The notes below the pieces were generated by a model, which saw only the letters and a list, made by a program, of their open reading frames with translations, was not told the origin of the DNA and did not search any database. Shown one piece after another: positions 9,896-19,410 of a stretch of DNA of 64,000 bases. The translations under genes were made by a program, and so were the position numbers. Origin of the DNA: Ramlibacter henchirensis. GTDB lineage: Bacteria > Pseudomonadota > Gammaproteobacteria > Burkholderiales > Burkholderiaceae_C. Within the stretch, counting starts at the first letter, position 1. Every line of letters starts with the position of its first letter. The stretch is taken from contig NZ_SMLM01000001.1 in NCBI RefSeq assembly GCF_004682015.1, forward strand, positions 2,418,001 through 2,482,000, given 5' to 3'.

Positions 9896-10654
9896 TCAGG
9901 GCTTGGGCGCGGCGAGCGCATCGGGCTCCACGGTCACCGGCGCGCCGGCCTCGCGCAGCGGCGCCACGAAGTTGGCGAGGTCCAGCACGAGCGAATCGGT
10001 AGAGGGGTCGTGTTCATAGGAGGTCACGCCGCAGTTGGGCACGTCGGCCTGGCGGTCCAGGTCGAGCACCTCGTGCTCTTCCAGGCATTCGATCAGGTAG
10101 CGCATGCAGTTGACGATCACCTGGTGGGCCACCACGAGCACGCGCTGGCCGCAGTGCTCGCGCGTCATCATCTCCAGCACGCTGCGCAGGCGCAGGATCA
10201 CGTCGCACCAGCTCTCGCCCCCGGGCGGGCGGAAGTAGAACTTGCCGACGTGCCGGCGCTGCGCGGACAGCTCGGGGTACTTCTCCCGGATGCCCAGCAC
10301 CGTGAGGCGGTCCAGGATGCCGAACTCCTTCTCGCGCAGGCGCTCGTCGATGCGCACCCGCACCTTCCGCGGGTCGAGCCCGGCCGATTCCATCAGCAGG
10401 CGCGTGGTCTCGCGCGCGCGGACGTACGGCGATGTGAGCACCACTTCCGGCCTGCGGTCGGGGGGCAGTTCGCCGAACCAGTGGCCCAGCGCGACCGACT
10501 GCTCGCGCCCGAGCGGCGACAGAGGCACGTCGATGTCGCGCTCGGCGATGTCGATCATCGCAAGGCCCGACGCCTCGGCCGCGTCGCGCGCGACATTGCC
10601 GGCGCTCTGTCCGTGCCGGACGATCCACAACGTTCGCGGCCAGGGCTGCGACAT
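9896..10654 (-). CDS. Histidine phosphatase superfamily protein (phosphoglycerate-mutase-like)
   Basis: 252 residues. The catalytic LWIVRHGQSAGN motif (Arg13-His14-Gly15) is at the N-terminus, TSPYVRARETTRLLM supplies the next conserved Arg, LREKEFG the acid, and VVAHQVIVNCMRYL the second catalytic His. This places it in the branch-1 histidine phosphatases, which remove phosphate through a phospho-histidine. It may be a broad phosphatase rather than a true mutase, and the substrate is unknown. It is followed by the NAD(P)HX dehydratase gene and preceded by ligD on the same strand, likely one operon. Confidence 0.85.
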   Translation of the reverse strand: MSQPWPRTLWIVRHGQSAGNVARDAAEASGLAMIDIAERDIDVPLSPLGREQSVALGHWFGELPPDRRPEVVLTSPYVRARETTRLLMESAGLDPRKVRVRIDERLREKEFGILDRLTVLGIREKYPELSAQRRHVGKFYFRPPGGESWCDVILRLRSVLEMMTREHCGQRVLVVAHQVIVNCMRYLIECLEEHEVLDLDRQADVPNCGVTSYEHDPSTDSLVLDLANFVAPLREAGAPVTVEPDALAAPKP

Positions 10655-10669
10655 CTGCCTGCCGTTCCC

Positions 10670-13285
10670 TCAATCCGCCTGGAAGCCCAGCGCCTTCATG
10701 GCGGCCTGCAGGCTGGCGCTGCTTTCGCGATAACCCGCCCAGGGCTCGTTGCCCTCGGCCAGGCGCTCGTGCACGCTGGCGACGGTCCAGTGGGCGCCGC
10801 TCTTGAGGCCCTGGAGCTCTTCCCATCGCACCGGCACCGAGATGCCGAGCCCCGGCCGCGCGCGGGCAGACCACGCGGAGACGGTCGTGGCGCCGAAGCC
10901 GTTGCGCAGGTAGTCGATGAAGATGCGGCCGACGCGGTTCTTGGGCCCGCTCTTGGACACAAAGCGCTGCGGGATCGTGCGTGCGAGGTGCTCGACGATC
11001 GCCTGGGAGAAATCCTTGATCGTGTCCCAGCCGTGCTTGTGCTTGAGCGGCACCACGACGTGCAGGCCCTTGCCGCCGCTGGTCTTGAGCCAGGCGGGCA
11101 GCCCCAGCTCGGTGAGGAAGGCGCGCACCAGCACCGCCGCTTCCTGCACCTGCGGCCAGCCGATGCCCTCGCCGGGATCGAGGTCGAATGTCATCCGGTC
11201 GGGCTGGTCGGCCTTGTTCGCCACCGCGTTCCAGGTGTGGAACTCGATCACGTTCATCTGCGCGGCGGACAGCAGGCCCTCGGGCGTGGCGATCTCCAGC
11301 ATCGGCGGATGGCCCGGGAAGATCTTCGGGTCGAGCTGCTCGACGCCCGCCATCTTGTAGCGCTCCAGGTGCTTCTGGAAGAACAGCTGGCCTTCGATGC
11401 CGTCGGGCGCGCGCACCATCGCGATGGGGCGGCGCTTCAGGTGCTCCATCATCAGCGGCGCCACGAGCGCGTAGTAGCGCACGAGCTGGATCTTGGTGAT
11501 GCCGCTTTGCGGATCGACCACGCGCTCGGGATTGCTCACGCGCAGGTTCGCGGGCAGCGTGACGGCAGCGGCGGGTGCTTTCGAAGGCGCTGTTGTCGCC
11601 GGCTTCGTGGGAGCCGACTTGCTGCGGCGAAGCTCCTTCGGCTTGGCCGGCGCATCGGCGCTCGGCACATGCCGCGCCGTCTCCACGGTGATCTCGGCCG
11701 CCGGCTTGTCGCTGCGCAGGCCGTGGAACACCGAGTGGCGCACCTTGCCCTCGCGCGTCCATTCGCCGAACGAGACCTCGCACACCAACTCCGGACGCAC
11801 CCAGTGCGCGCCGCGCGGGATGCCGACGCCACCCTCGAACGGGCTCTTGGGGGCTGCGAGTTCATTGACGCGCTCGCGGACCTCGCGCAGCGTGCGCTCG
11901 TTGAATCCGGTGCCCACGTTCCCCGCGTAGAGCAGCTTGCCGTCGTCGCCGTGCACGCCCAGCAGCAGCGAGCCGACGCCGGTGCGCGAGCCCTTGGGGT
12001 CGGTCCAGCCGCCGATCACGAACTCCTGCCGGTGTGCGCACTTGAGCTTGATCCAGTCGCTCGAGCGCCGGCACACGTAGCCCGAATCGCGCCGCTTGGC
12101 GATCACGCCTTCGAGCCCCAGCCGGCAGGCCGACGCCAGGATGTCCGACGGCGGCGCCTCGAACACTTCGCTGAAGCGTACGTTCGCGTGCGGCTTGCGC
12201 TGCACGATGCGCTGCAGGACTTCGCGCCGCTGCCCCAGCGGAACGTTGCGGAGGTCGTAGCCCGCGCAGTAGGGCAGGTCGAACAGGTAATAGGCGATCT
12301 GCTCGGTGCGCTGCGAGTCGAAGGCGCCCTGCAGCGCCTGGAAGTCGGCCGGCGTGTCCTGGCCGGGCATGATGATCTCGCCGTCGTACCAGCCGTCGGG
12401 CAGCTCCATCGATTGCAGCGCGCGCACCAGCGCCGAGAGGCGCGACGTCCAGTCGTTGCCGTTGCGCGTGACGAGGCGCACCTCGCCGGCTTCGGCGCGC
12501 GCCAGCATGCGGTAGCCGTCGAACTTGATCTCGAAGACCCAGTTCTGCGGATCGGAAGGCGGCTCGTCGACCAGCACCGCGAGTTCCGGCTGGAGCATCT
12601 CGGGCAGCTTGGCCCGCACGGCGCCTTCGGGGGGGCCGGAGGCGGGCGCGGCGCTGGCCGCTGGTGCGTCCTGCTGCGTGTCCGCCGCAGGTGCGGCCTG
12701 GGCCGCGGGCCGATCGTCCAGTTCGCGCACGCTGTCGGGACGCTCATCGACCACGCTGAACTCGCCGGCGGGTCGCGCGAAGGCGTCGCGTTCCTTGATC
12801 AGGAGCCAGGGGTCTTCGCGCCCATTGCCGCGGCCCTTCATTCGCACCAGCGTCCACTGGCCGTGCAGCTTGTGGCCCCGCAATTCGAATTTGAGCTTGC
12901 CGTCGCGCCAGCCCTTGTGCGGGTCTTCCAGCGGGATCCAGGTGCCCTTGTCCCAGATGATCACCTTGCCCGCGCCGTAGTTGCCCGGCGGGATCGTGCC
13001 TTCGAAGCGGTTGTAGGCGATGGGGTGGTCCTCGGTCGGCATCGCCATGCGCTTGTCGGCCGGGTCGTAGCTGGGGCCCTTGGGAACGGCCCAGCTTTTC
13101 ATCGTGCCTTCCAGCTCCAGCCGGAAGTCGTAGTGCAGGCGCGTGGCCCAGTGCTTCTGCACGACGAACGCGCGCTCCTGCTCGTTGGCCGCGCCGCCTT
13201 CCGCCGGTTCCGGCGTGGCGTCGAACCTGCGCTTGGCCCGGTAGGTTTTCAGCGCATCGGAAGGGGAGGGTCGCTCGTCGGCCAT
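10670..13285 (-). CDS. ligD: DNA ligase D (phosphoesterase-ligase-polymerase)
   Basis: 871 residues with the full bacterial non-homologous end-joining architecture. The 3'-phosphoesterase domain (about 30-165) has QKHWATRLHYDFRLE with His45, His51, Asp53, and EDHPIAY with His87. The ATP-dependent ligase domain (about 225-525) has the adenylation motif EIKFDGYRM, Lys254 being the nucleophile. The polymerase/primase domain (about 575-871) has EFHTW and DLDPGEG (Asp701, Asp703). A Lys/Ala/Pro-rich linker at 540-575 joins ligase and polymerase. Start ATG 13285 places the phosphoesterase near the N-terminus; the frame stays open upstream but is antisense to the next gene's repeats. No ku gene, its usual partner, is in this window. 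Confidence 0.95.
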   Translation of the reverse strand: MADERPSPSDALKTYRAKRRFDATPEPAEGGAANEQERAFVVQKHWATRLHYDFRLELEGTMKSWAVPKGPSYDPADKRMAMPTEDHPIAYNRFEGTIPPGNYGAGKVIIWDKGTWIPLEDPHKGWRDGKLKFELRGHKLHGQWTLVRMKGRGNGREDPWLLIKERDAFARPAGEFSVVDERPDSVRELDDRPAAQAAPAADTQQDAPAASAAPASGPPEGAVRAKLPEMLQPELAVLVDEPPSDPQNWVFEIKFDGYRMLARAEAGEVRLVTRNGNDWTSRLSALVRALQSMELPDGWYDGEIIMPGQDTPADFQALQGAFDSQRTEQIAYYLFDLPYCAGYDLRNVPLGQRREVLQRIVQRKPHANVRFSEVFEAPPSDILASACRLGLEGVIAKRRDSGYVCRRSSDWIKLKCAHRQEFVIGGWTDPKGSRTGVGSLLLGVHGDDGKLLYAGNVGTGFNERTLREVRERVNELAAPKSPFEGGVGIPRGAHWVRPELVCEVSFGEWTREGKVRHSVFHGLRSDKPAAEITVETARHVPSADAPAKPKELRRSKSAPTKPATTAPSKAPAAAVTLPANLRVSNPERVVDPQSGITKIQLVRYYALVAPLMMEHLKRRPIAMVRAPDGIEGQLFFQKHLERYKMAGVEQLDPKIFPGHPPMLEIATPEGLLSAAQMNVIEFHTWNAVANKADQPDRMTFDLDPGEGIGWPQVQEAAVLVRAFLTELGLPAWLKTSGGKGLHVVVPLKHKHGWDTIKDFSQAIVEHLARTIPQRFVSKSGPKNRVGRIFIDYLRNGFGATTVSAWSARARPGLGISVPVRWEELQGLKSGAHWTVASVHERLAEGNEPWAGYRESSASLQAAMKALGFQAD

Positions 13286-13297
13286 CTGTTCGTGGAA

Positions 13298-13317
13298 CCG
13301 GGGCGCGAGCGCCCCGG
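13298..13317 (-). terminator. Hairpin terminator between the DUF2383 gene and ligD
   Basis: CCGGGGCG (13298-13305) and CGCCCCGG (13310-13317) form a perfect 8-bp stem with a 4-nt loop between the stop of the glycine-zipper gene and the ligD start. On the minus strand only TT follows, so it is a weak terminator or a pause site. Confidence 0.45.
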
Positions 13318-13332
13318 CTTCATGCGGCTGCG

Positions 13333-14715
13333 TCAGCAGCTGTCGCGCAGGCGTTTGACCTCGTCGTGGTTGCGCTGCACCTGCTGCATCTGGCGCTCCA
13401 CCACCTGCCTCACGTCGTCCGGCAGCTGCTGCTTGAGCGCCTTGCGGTAGCGCGCCAGCGCGTTGTCCTCGCCGCGCTCGCATTCCTCCAGCACCGCCTT
13501 GTCGTCGTAGGTGGTGAGCGCCGAGCGCACCGCCACCCAGCCGCGGTGCAGCGCACCGGCGGCGCTGCCGCTTTCCTTCGGGCTCCCGCCGCACGCGCGG
13601 ATCTGCTGGTTCAGCTCCTCGGCGCCACGGCGGCAGTCGTCCGCGCGCTGCAGGAAGACCGACTTGAGGTCCTGCCGCTTGACCTGCTCGGCGCACTCGC
13701 GGAAGCCGTACTCCCCGTCCTTGCAGCACTCGACCAGGTCCTGCAGCGCATCGACCACGTCGCCGCGGTCGCCGCTGGTGTTGCCCGCGCTCTGCGCCGA
13801 GCCGACCCATCCGGCCGCGCCGGTGTTCTGGTCGCCCATGCTGCTGGTGCCGGTGCCCACGCCGGTTGTGGCGCCCATGTTGCTGCTGCCGGCCAGGCCG
13901 CCGCTGGTGTACGTGCCACTGCGCATGTCGGTCCCGGTCGTGCCGCCCACGCCACCCGCCATGGTGCTGCTCGAGCCCATGCTGCCGGGGTCCGTGTAGC
14001 TGCTGCCCATGTCGCTGGAGCCCATGGTGCTCGAGCCCATGCTGCTGCCGGAGCCCATGTTGCTGCCGGAGCCCATGCTGCTGCCCGAGCCCATGCTGCT
14101 GCCCATGCCGCCGCTGCGCGAGCCCGCCATGTCGGTGCCGCCCGCCATCGGCGTGTTCATGCCGTCACCGGCGCGGGCCAGGTCGTCTGCGCGCACCGCC
14201 GCGGGCTCGCCGGCCATCGGACCCGAGAGTCCCATGCCGGAAGCACCGCTGCGCTGCATGTCCACGCGGTCCCACGCGGCTCGGCTGGCCGGGCGGGCCT
14301 GCTCCCAGTTCAGGCCGGAGCTGGCGCGCGCGTTGTCCCACTCCGAGGCGAGGCGAGGCTCGGCCGTGTCCCAGTCGCTCTCGTGCTGCATGCGCCCGCG
14401 CACGCCATGCATGTACGCCGGGCCGTAATCGTCGAAGCTGCGGCCCTGCTCGTAATACGGCTCGCGCGTGTAGTTGTCGCGCCAGTGCGCTTCCTCGGCC
14501 GTGGGGTTGATCGCCTCGGCGGCCGCCTTGCCGGCCAATCCCCCGACCACGGCCCCGATGACGCCGCCCACCATCGTGCCCACCGGGCCTGCGATCGTGC
14601 CCGCGGCAGCGCCCGCCACCGCGCCACCCGCGGCGCCCACGCCGGTGCCCACGGGATGCGCGCCGGGTTCGTCGGTGATCGGGTCGCGGTTCAGGTCCCT
14701 GTCTTCTGCAGCCAT
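13333..14715 (-). CDS. Glycine-zipper / MGSS-repeat / DUF2383-like four-helix protein
   Basis: 460 residues with a mosaic layout. Residues 22-66 are a Gly/Ala zipper (AGGAVAGAAAGTIAGPVG) that could insert in or coat a membrane. Residues 78-150 have spaced Trp motifs (DWDTAEP, EWDNAR, NWEQARP, AWDRV) seen in stress-related glycine-zipper proteins. Residues 196-250 are Met-Gly-Ser repeats encoded by an 18-bp tandem repeat. Residues 315-460 resemble the DUF2383/PA2169-type four-helix bundle, with CCKDGEYGFRECAEQV and several Cys. ATG 14713-14715 follows AAAGGAG at good spacing. The function is unknown; a stress or envelope-associated role is inferred from related proteins. ligD lies downstream. 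Confidence 0.7.
   Translation of the reverse strand: MAAEDRDLNRDPITDEPGAHPVGTGVGAAGGAVAGAAAGTIAGPVGTMVGGVIGAVVGGLAGKAAAEAINPTAEEAHWRDNYTREPYYEQGRSFDDYGPAYMHGVRGRMQHESDWDTAEPRLASEWDNARASSGLNWEQARPASRAAWDRVDMQRSGASGMGLSGPMAGEPAAVRADDLARAGDGMNTPMAGGTDMAGSRSGGMGSSMGSGSSMGSGSNMGSGSSMGSSTMGSSDMGSSYTDPGSMGSSSTMAGGVGGTTGTDMRSGTYTSGGLAGSSNMGATTGVGTGTSSMGDQNTGAAGWVGSAQSAGNTSGDRGDVVDALQDLVECCKDGEYGFRECAEQVKRQDLKSVFLQRADDCRRGAEELNQQIRACGGSPKESGSAAGALHRGWVAVRSALTTYDDKAVLEECERGEDNALARYRKALKQQLPDDVRQVVERQMQQVQRNHDEVKRLRDSC
14033..14104. repeat. Four tandem 18-bp coding repeats
   Basis: Units start at 14033, 14051, 14069 and 14087, each close to GAGCCCATGCTGCTGCCG with one or two changes. On the minus strand they encode Met-Gly-Ser-Gly-Ser-Ser/Asn. 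They lie inside the glycine-zipper/DUF2383 gene and could vary in copy number without a frameshift. Confidence 0.9.
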
Positions 14716-14810
14716 GTGATGCTCCTTTGGTTCAGTGAATGAACGACCTTGCGGTGTCGTGGCGCACCGCTGCAAAAAAGCATCTTCGGACGGGCCGGAA
14801 ACTGGGCCGT

Positions 14811-14832
14811 CAGCCAATCCTAGGACTGGCTG
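14811..14832. promoter_or_regulatory. 22-bp near-perfect palindrome in a divergent intergenic region
   Basis: CAGCCAATCCT (14811-14821) mirrors AGGACTGGCTG (14822-14832) with 10 of 11 pairs matching and TCCTAGGA at the centre. It lies about 100 bases before both the minus-strand glycine-zipper gene and the plus-strand secreted protein gene, so it could be an operator for either. Confidence 0.45.
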
Positions 14833-14946
14833 TAGGAGAACGGCGTCACGGCCGCGCGAGGCGCGCCGCGCACCGCGTCCCGCCTGCTTCCTACATCCAC
14901 GGCGCACTCGCACGCGCAACCTCGCAGCAGCACCAGGAGCCCTGCC

Positions 14947-15840
14947 ATGACGATCCACCGCGCCTTTGTTGCGACCTGGCTGGCCGCTTTCGCCCTCGTG
15001 GCCTGCGTGCTGCCGGACACGGCGGCGGCCGATGCCGGCGAGTTGCACGCACGCCATTTGCAGTTGCGCGAGCAGCTTCGCAACAGCCCCTTCGGAGGCG
15101 CGCTGCACATCGACTCGGCCGAGCAGCCCGACCGGCTGCAGGGCGACGTGTACGCCGTGCTGGACCACTCCTTCGCCACCGTGAGCCAGGCGCTGAAGGA
15201 CCCGGCGCGCTGGTGCGACATCCTGATCCTGCCTTTCAACACCAAGTACTGCCACGCGGTGCAGGCCGCGAACGGCCCCGCGCTGCAGGTGCGCATCGGG
15301 CGCAAGTACAACCAGCCGGTCGAGCAGGCCTTCCGAATCGAGTTCGCGCACCGCAACGTCGCTGCGCAGCCGGACTACCTGGAGAGCCGTCTCAGCGCGC
15401 AGAGCGGCCCCATGGGAACGCGCGACTACCGCATCGTCGTGTCCGCCGTGCCGCTGGACGGCGGCAAGCGCAGCTTCCTCCAGCTGAGCTACTCGTACGG
15501 CTTCGGCTCGCTCGGCCGCATGGCGATGCAGGCCTACCTCAACACCGCGGGCGCCGACAAGGTCGGCTTCACCATCGTCGGGCGCGACGGCAACGGGCAG
15601 CCGCAGTTCATCAACGGCGTGCGCGGCGCGATCGAGCGCAACGCGATGCGCTACTACCTGGCGATCGACGCTTATCTCGATTCGCTTTCGGCCCCGCCGG
15701 ACCAGCAGGTGCAGGCGCGCATCCGCGGCTGGTTCGACGCGACCGAGCGCTTTCCGCTCCAGCTGCGCGAGATGCCGTGGCCGACGTACGCGTCGATGAA
15801 GCTGCAGGAACACGAGCGCCAACAGGCACTTCTGAATTAA
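14947..15840 (+). CDS. Secreted protein of unknown function
   Basis: 297 residues, not recognised. Residues 1-28 look like a Sec signal peptide ending TAAADA, so the protein is likely periplasmic. Two Cys lie close together in the mature part (RWCDILILPFNTKYCHA), possibly a disulphide. The body, with LQGDVYAVLDHSFATVSQAL near the start and RDYRIVVSAVPLDGGKRSFL in the middle, has the alternating strand and helix texture of a START/polyketide-cyclase-like fold, but that is only an impression. AGGAG (14935-14939) precedes the ATG by seven bases. It is divergent from the glycine-zipper gene across 231 bases. Confidence 0.7.
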   Translation: MTIHRAFVATWLAAFALVACVLPDTAAADAGELHARHLQLREQLRNSPFGGALHIDSAEQPDRLQGDVYAVLDHSFATVSQALKDPARWCDILILPFNTKYCHAVQAANGPALQVRIGRKYNQPVEQAFRIEFAHRNVAAQPDYLESRLSAQSGPMGTRDYRIVVSAVPLDGGKRSFLQLSYSYGFGSLGRMAMQAYLNTAGADKVGFTIVGRDGNGQPQFINGVRGAIERNAMRYYLAIDAYLDSLSAPPDQQVQARIRGWFDATERFPLQLREMPWPTYASMKLQEHERQQALLN

Positions 15841-15965
15841 TGCCCAGCTCGGCGCAAGCGCGGTCCGACAGCAGGTTCATCGACGGCTGACACGGGCGCG
15901 GGAGGATTCGGACCCACCATCGCGGCCTTCGCCGTCTTTCGGCGCACCGACGAGGATTCCTTCCC

Positions 15966-17417
15966 ATGGACCACCCCCCATCACGGCCTGCTGCTGCGCA
16001 GGCCGCCTCCGTTGCTGCGCCCCTGGGTGTGGCTCATCCCACCGAAGTGCTGGGCCTGCGAGAAGCCATCTTCCTCATCCTGGGCGTGGTGATCGGGGCC
16101 GGCATCTTCAAGGCGCCCTCCATGGTGGCGCAGATGACGGGCTCGGCGACGTGGATGTTCGGCGCGTGGCTGCTCGGCGGACTGATCTCGCTGATCGGCG
16201 CGCTTTGCTACGCCGAACTCGCGACCGCGTATCCCAGCGCCGGAGGCGACTACCACTTCCTGCGCCGGGCCTACGGGCGTTCGGTGGCATTTCTCTTCGG
16301 CTGGGCGCGGTTTTCGGTCATCACCACGGGCTCGATCGCGCTGCTGGCCTTCGTGTTCGGTGATTACCTCAACCAGGCCGTGCCGCTGCACGTCGGAGGT
16401 ACATCAGTCGGGCCGGCGGTCTACGCGTTCGCGGCGATCCTGGTGCTGTGGTGGGTGAACTCCCGCGGCATCCGCGCGGGTGCGTCGACGCAGAGCTGGC
16501 TCACGGCCGTCGAGGTCGGGGGCCTGCTGCTGATCGTCGTCGCCGCCCTCTGGCTGATCAGCGGTCCGGCGCCTGCCGCACCTGCCGCGGCATCCTCCGC
16601 TGCGGCCCCGGCGCCGGGTCTCGCGGCGTTCGGCCTCGCGATGGTGTTCGTGCTGCTCACCTTCGGCGGATGGAACGAGGCCGCGTACATCAGCGCCGAG
16701 TTGAAGGACGAGCGTCGCAACATGGCCCGCGCGCTGGTGCTCTCCATCGTGCTCATCACCGTGCTGTACATGCTGGTCACGTGGGCCTACTGGCGCGGCC
16801 TGGGCCTGCAGGGGATGGCCAAGTCCGAGGCGCTGGCCGCCGACCTGATGCGGGTGGCGTTCGGCAGCGCGGGCGAGAAGATCATCGCCGTGATGGTGGC
16901 GATCGCCGCGCTCACGTCGATCAACGCCACCATGATCGTCGGCGCGCGCACCAACTATGCGCTGGGTCGCGACTGGCCCCTGCTGCAGAAGCTGGCGCTG
17001 TGGGACGGCCGCCGCGGCACGCCTGCCAACGCAATGCACGTGCAGAACATCGCCGCGCTGCTGCTGGTGGGGCTGGGCGCGTGGACCGGCAGCGGCTTCC
17101 GCTCGATGGTCGAGTTCACGGCGCCGGTGTTCTGGTTCTTCTTCCTGCTCGCCGGGATCTCGCTATTCGTCTTGCGGGCGCGCGAGCCGGAAACCGAACG
17201 GCCCTTCAAGGTGCCGCTCTACCCGCTGGTGCCGATCGTCTTCTGCGCCACCTGCGCCTACATGCTGTGGTCGAGCCTGTCGTATGTCTACAGCCAGAAG
17301 CTCGGCGGGCTGAATGCCGCCTGGATCGGCGTGGCTGTGCTGGCACTCGGCTGCGTGCTGCTGCTCCTGATGCCGCGCCAGCCCGCGGGGTTGGCCGCCA
17401 CTGCGCAACGTCCGTGA
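15966..17417 (+). CDS. APC superfamily amino-acid permease
   Basis: 483 residues with about 12 membrane helices. The first helix carries LGVVIGAGIFKAPSMVAQ, the G-x-G-I-F substrate-binding bend of APC-family transporters. CYAELATAYPSAGGDYHFLR follows, as in amino-acid/polyamine permeases related to the LAT/YjeH group. TFGGWNEAAYISAELKDERR in helix 6-7 and NATMIVGARTNYALGRD support this. An Ala/Pro-rich insert (SGPAPAAPAAASSAAA) lies in a loop near residue 205. GAGGA precedes the ATG by nine bases. The substrate cannot be named. The exported methyltransferase gene starts 20 bases downstream, so they may be co-transcribed. Confidence 0.88.
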   Translation: MDHPPSRPAAAQAASVAAPLGVAHPTEVLGLREAIFLILGVVIGAGIFKAPSMVAQMTGSATWMFGAWLLGGLISLIGALCYAELATAYPSAGGDYHFLRRAYGRSVAFLFGWARFSVITTGSIALLAFVFGDYLNQAVPLHVGGTSVGPAVYAFAAILVLWWVNSRGIRAGASTQSWLTAVEVGGLLLIVVAALWLISGPAPAAPAAASSAAAPAPGLAAFGLAMVFVLLTFGGWNEAAYISAELKDERRNMARALVLSIVLITVLYMLVTWAYWRGLGLQGMAKSEALAADLMRVAFGSAGEKIIAVMVAIAALTSINATMIVGARTNYALGRDWPLLQKLALWDGRRGTPANAMHVQNIAALLLVGLGAWTGSGFRSMVEFTAPVFWFFFLLAGISLFVLRAREPETERPFKVPLYPLVPIVFCATCAYMLWSSLSYVYSQKLGGLNAAWIGVAVLALGCVLLLLMPRQPAGLAATAQRP

Positions 17418-17436
17418 ATCACCCCAGGAGGAAAAC

Positions 17437-18036
17437 ATGCCGCAGCCCCGCCACATCGCCTTCGACCCGAAACGCCGGGCCGTGTCCATCGCCTTGCCGT
17501 TCGCCGGCCTCGGATTGCCCGCGCTGCCGCTGTTCGCGCAGGACGCCGCCAGGCCCAAGCTGGACGTGCCTTACGTGCCCACGCCCATGGAGGTCGTCAA
17601 CAAGATGCTCGACATGGGCAAGGTCGATTCCAAGGACGTGCTCTACGACCTGGGCTGCGGCGACGGCCGCATCGTCGTGACGGCGGCCAAGGAGCGCGGC
17701 GCGCGCGGCGTCGGCATCGACATCGACCCTCAGCGCATCGCCGAGGCCAACGAGAACGCGCAGAAGGCGGGCGTGAAGGACCGCGTGCAGTTCCGCGTCG
17801 GCGACCTGTTCAAGTCCGACTTCTCACCCGCCACCGTGGTCACGCTCTACCTGCTGCCCGACATCAACAAGCGGCTGCGGCCGCAGCTGTGGCAGCAGCT
17901 CAAGGTCGGCACGCGCATCGTCTCGCACGCGTTCGACATGGGCGACGAGTGGCCGCCCGAGCAGACGGAGCGCGTCGACTTCAAGACGATCTACGCCTGG
18001 ACGATCAAGCCCGAGCACAAGAAGGCGCGGGCCTGA
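17437..18036 (+). CDS. Class I SAM-dependent methyltransferase with an N-terminal export signal
   Basis: 199 residues. The Rossmann motif I is clear (LYDLGCGDGRIVV, 69-81), followed by the acidic GVGIDIDPQR (91-100) and a VGDLFKSDF motif near 121-129, so it should bind S-adenosylmethionine. The first 35 residues (RRAVSIALPFAGLGLPALP, then LFA-Q) resemble a signal peptide, possibly twin-arginine, predicting export or membrane anchoring. The fold recalls the small lysine methyltransferases related to mitochondrial ATPSCKMT, but that comparison is tentative. AGGAGG (17426-17431) precedes the ATG by five bases, a strong ribosome site. Confidence 0.75.
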   Translation: MPQPRHIAFDPKRRAVSIALPFAGLGLPALPLFAQDAARPKLDVPYVPTPMEVVNKMLDMGKVDSKDVLYDLGCGDGRIVVTAAKERGARGVGIDIDPQRIAEANENAQKAGVKDRVQFRVGDLFKSDFSPATVVTLYLLPDINKRLRPQLWQQLKVGTRIVSHAFDMGDEWPPEQTERVDFKTIYAWTIKPEHKKARA

Positions 18037-18042
18037 AAGCAA

Positions 18043-18065
18043 ACGGCCCGCTCGAGGCGGGCCGT
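18043..18065. terminator. Bidirectional hairpin terminator between convergent genes
   Basis: ACGGCCCGC (18043-18051) pairs perfectly with GCGGGCCGT (18057-18065) around TCGAG. It lies between the methyltransferase stop (18036) and the metK stop (18086). On the minus strand it is followed by TTTGCTTTC, so it suits metK best. Confidence 0.7.
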
Positions 18066-18085
18066 CGAGACTCCACGAGGCTTGA

Positions 18086-19270
<1,185 letters not shown>

Positions 19271-19410
19271 TGAATAAACTCCAGCGTTTTCGGTTGCAAG
19301 GCGCGTTGCCTTGGCCGGAGCTTCGGGCGAACGCTTTAGCAGAATTTTTTGGGTCGCCCTGCAAGTAGTTCAATAACTCGGCGACAGGCCCGATTCTAAA
19401 GCTTCCAGAA

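Noticed and set aside
9575..13450. A 1291-codon plus-strand open frame across the histidine phosphatase and ligD genes
   Set aside because: It is a GC-driven shadow, with His/Arg/Ala-rich composition and no domain; the minus-strand genes explain the region fully.
13286..13810. N-terminal extension of LigD by about 175 residues in the same open frame
   Set aside because: The extension is antisense to the DUF2383-like gene, is low-complexity Gly/Arg/Ala, and the family starts near the phosphoesterase domain.
14033..14104. Short tandem repeats as a CRISPR-like array
   Set aside because: The units are contiguous 18-bp repeats without spacers, in frame within a protein gene, and no cas genes are near.
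15894..15918. A minus-strand stretch resembling a tRNA T-arm and 3' end (GGTGGGTCCGAATCC and following bases)
   Set aside because: The T stem pairs poorly and no anticodon or D arm can be built upstream, so at most it is a decayed relic or chance.
19271..19410. A SAM-sensing riboswitch in the metK leader
   Set aside because: I could not build any known SAM or SAH aptamer in either orientation; only an A-rich stretch and a possible -10 box are visible.
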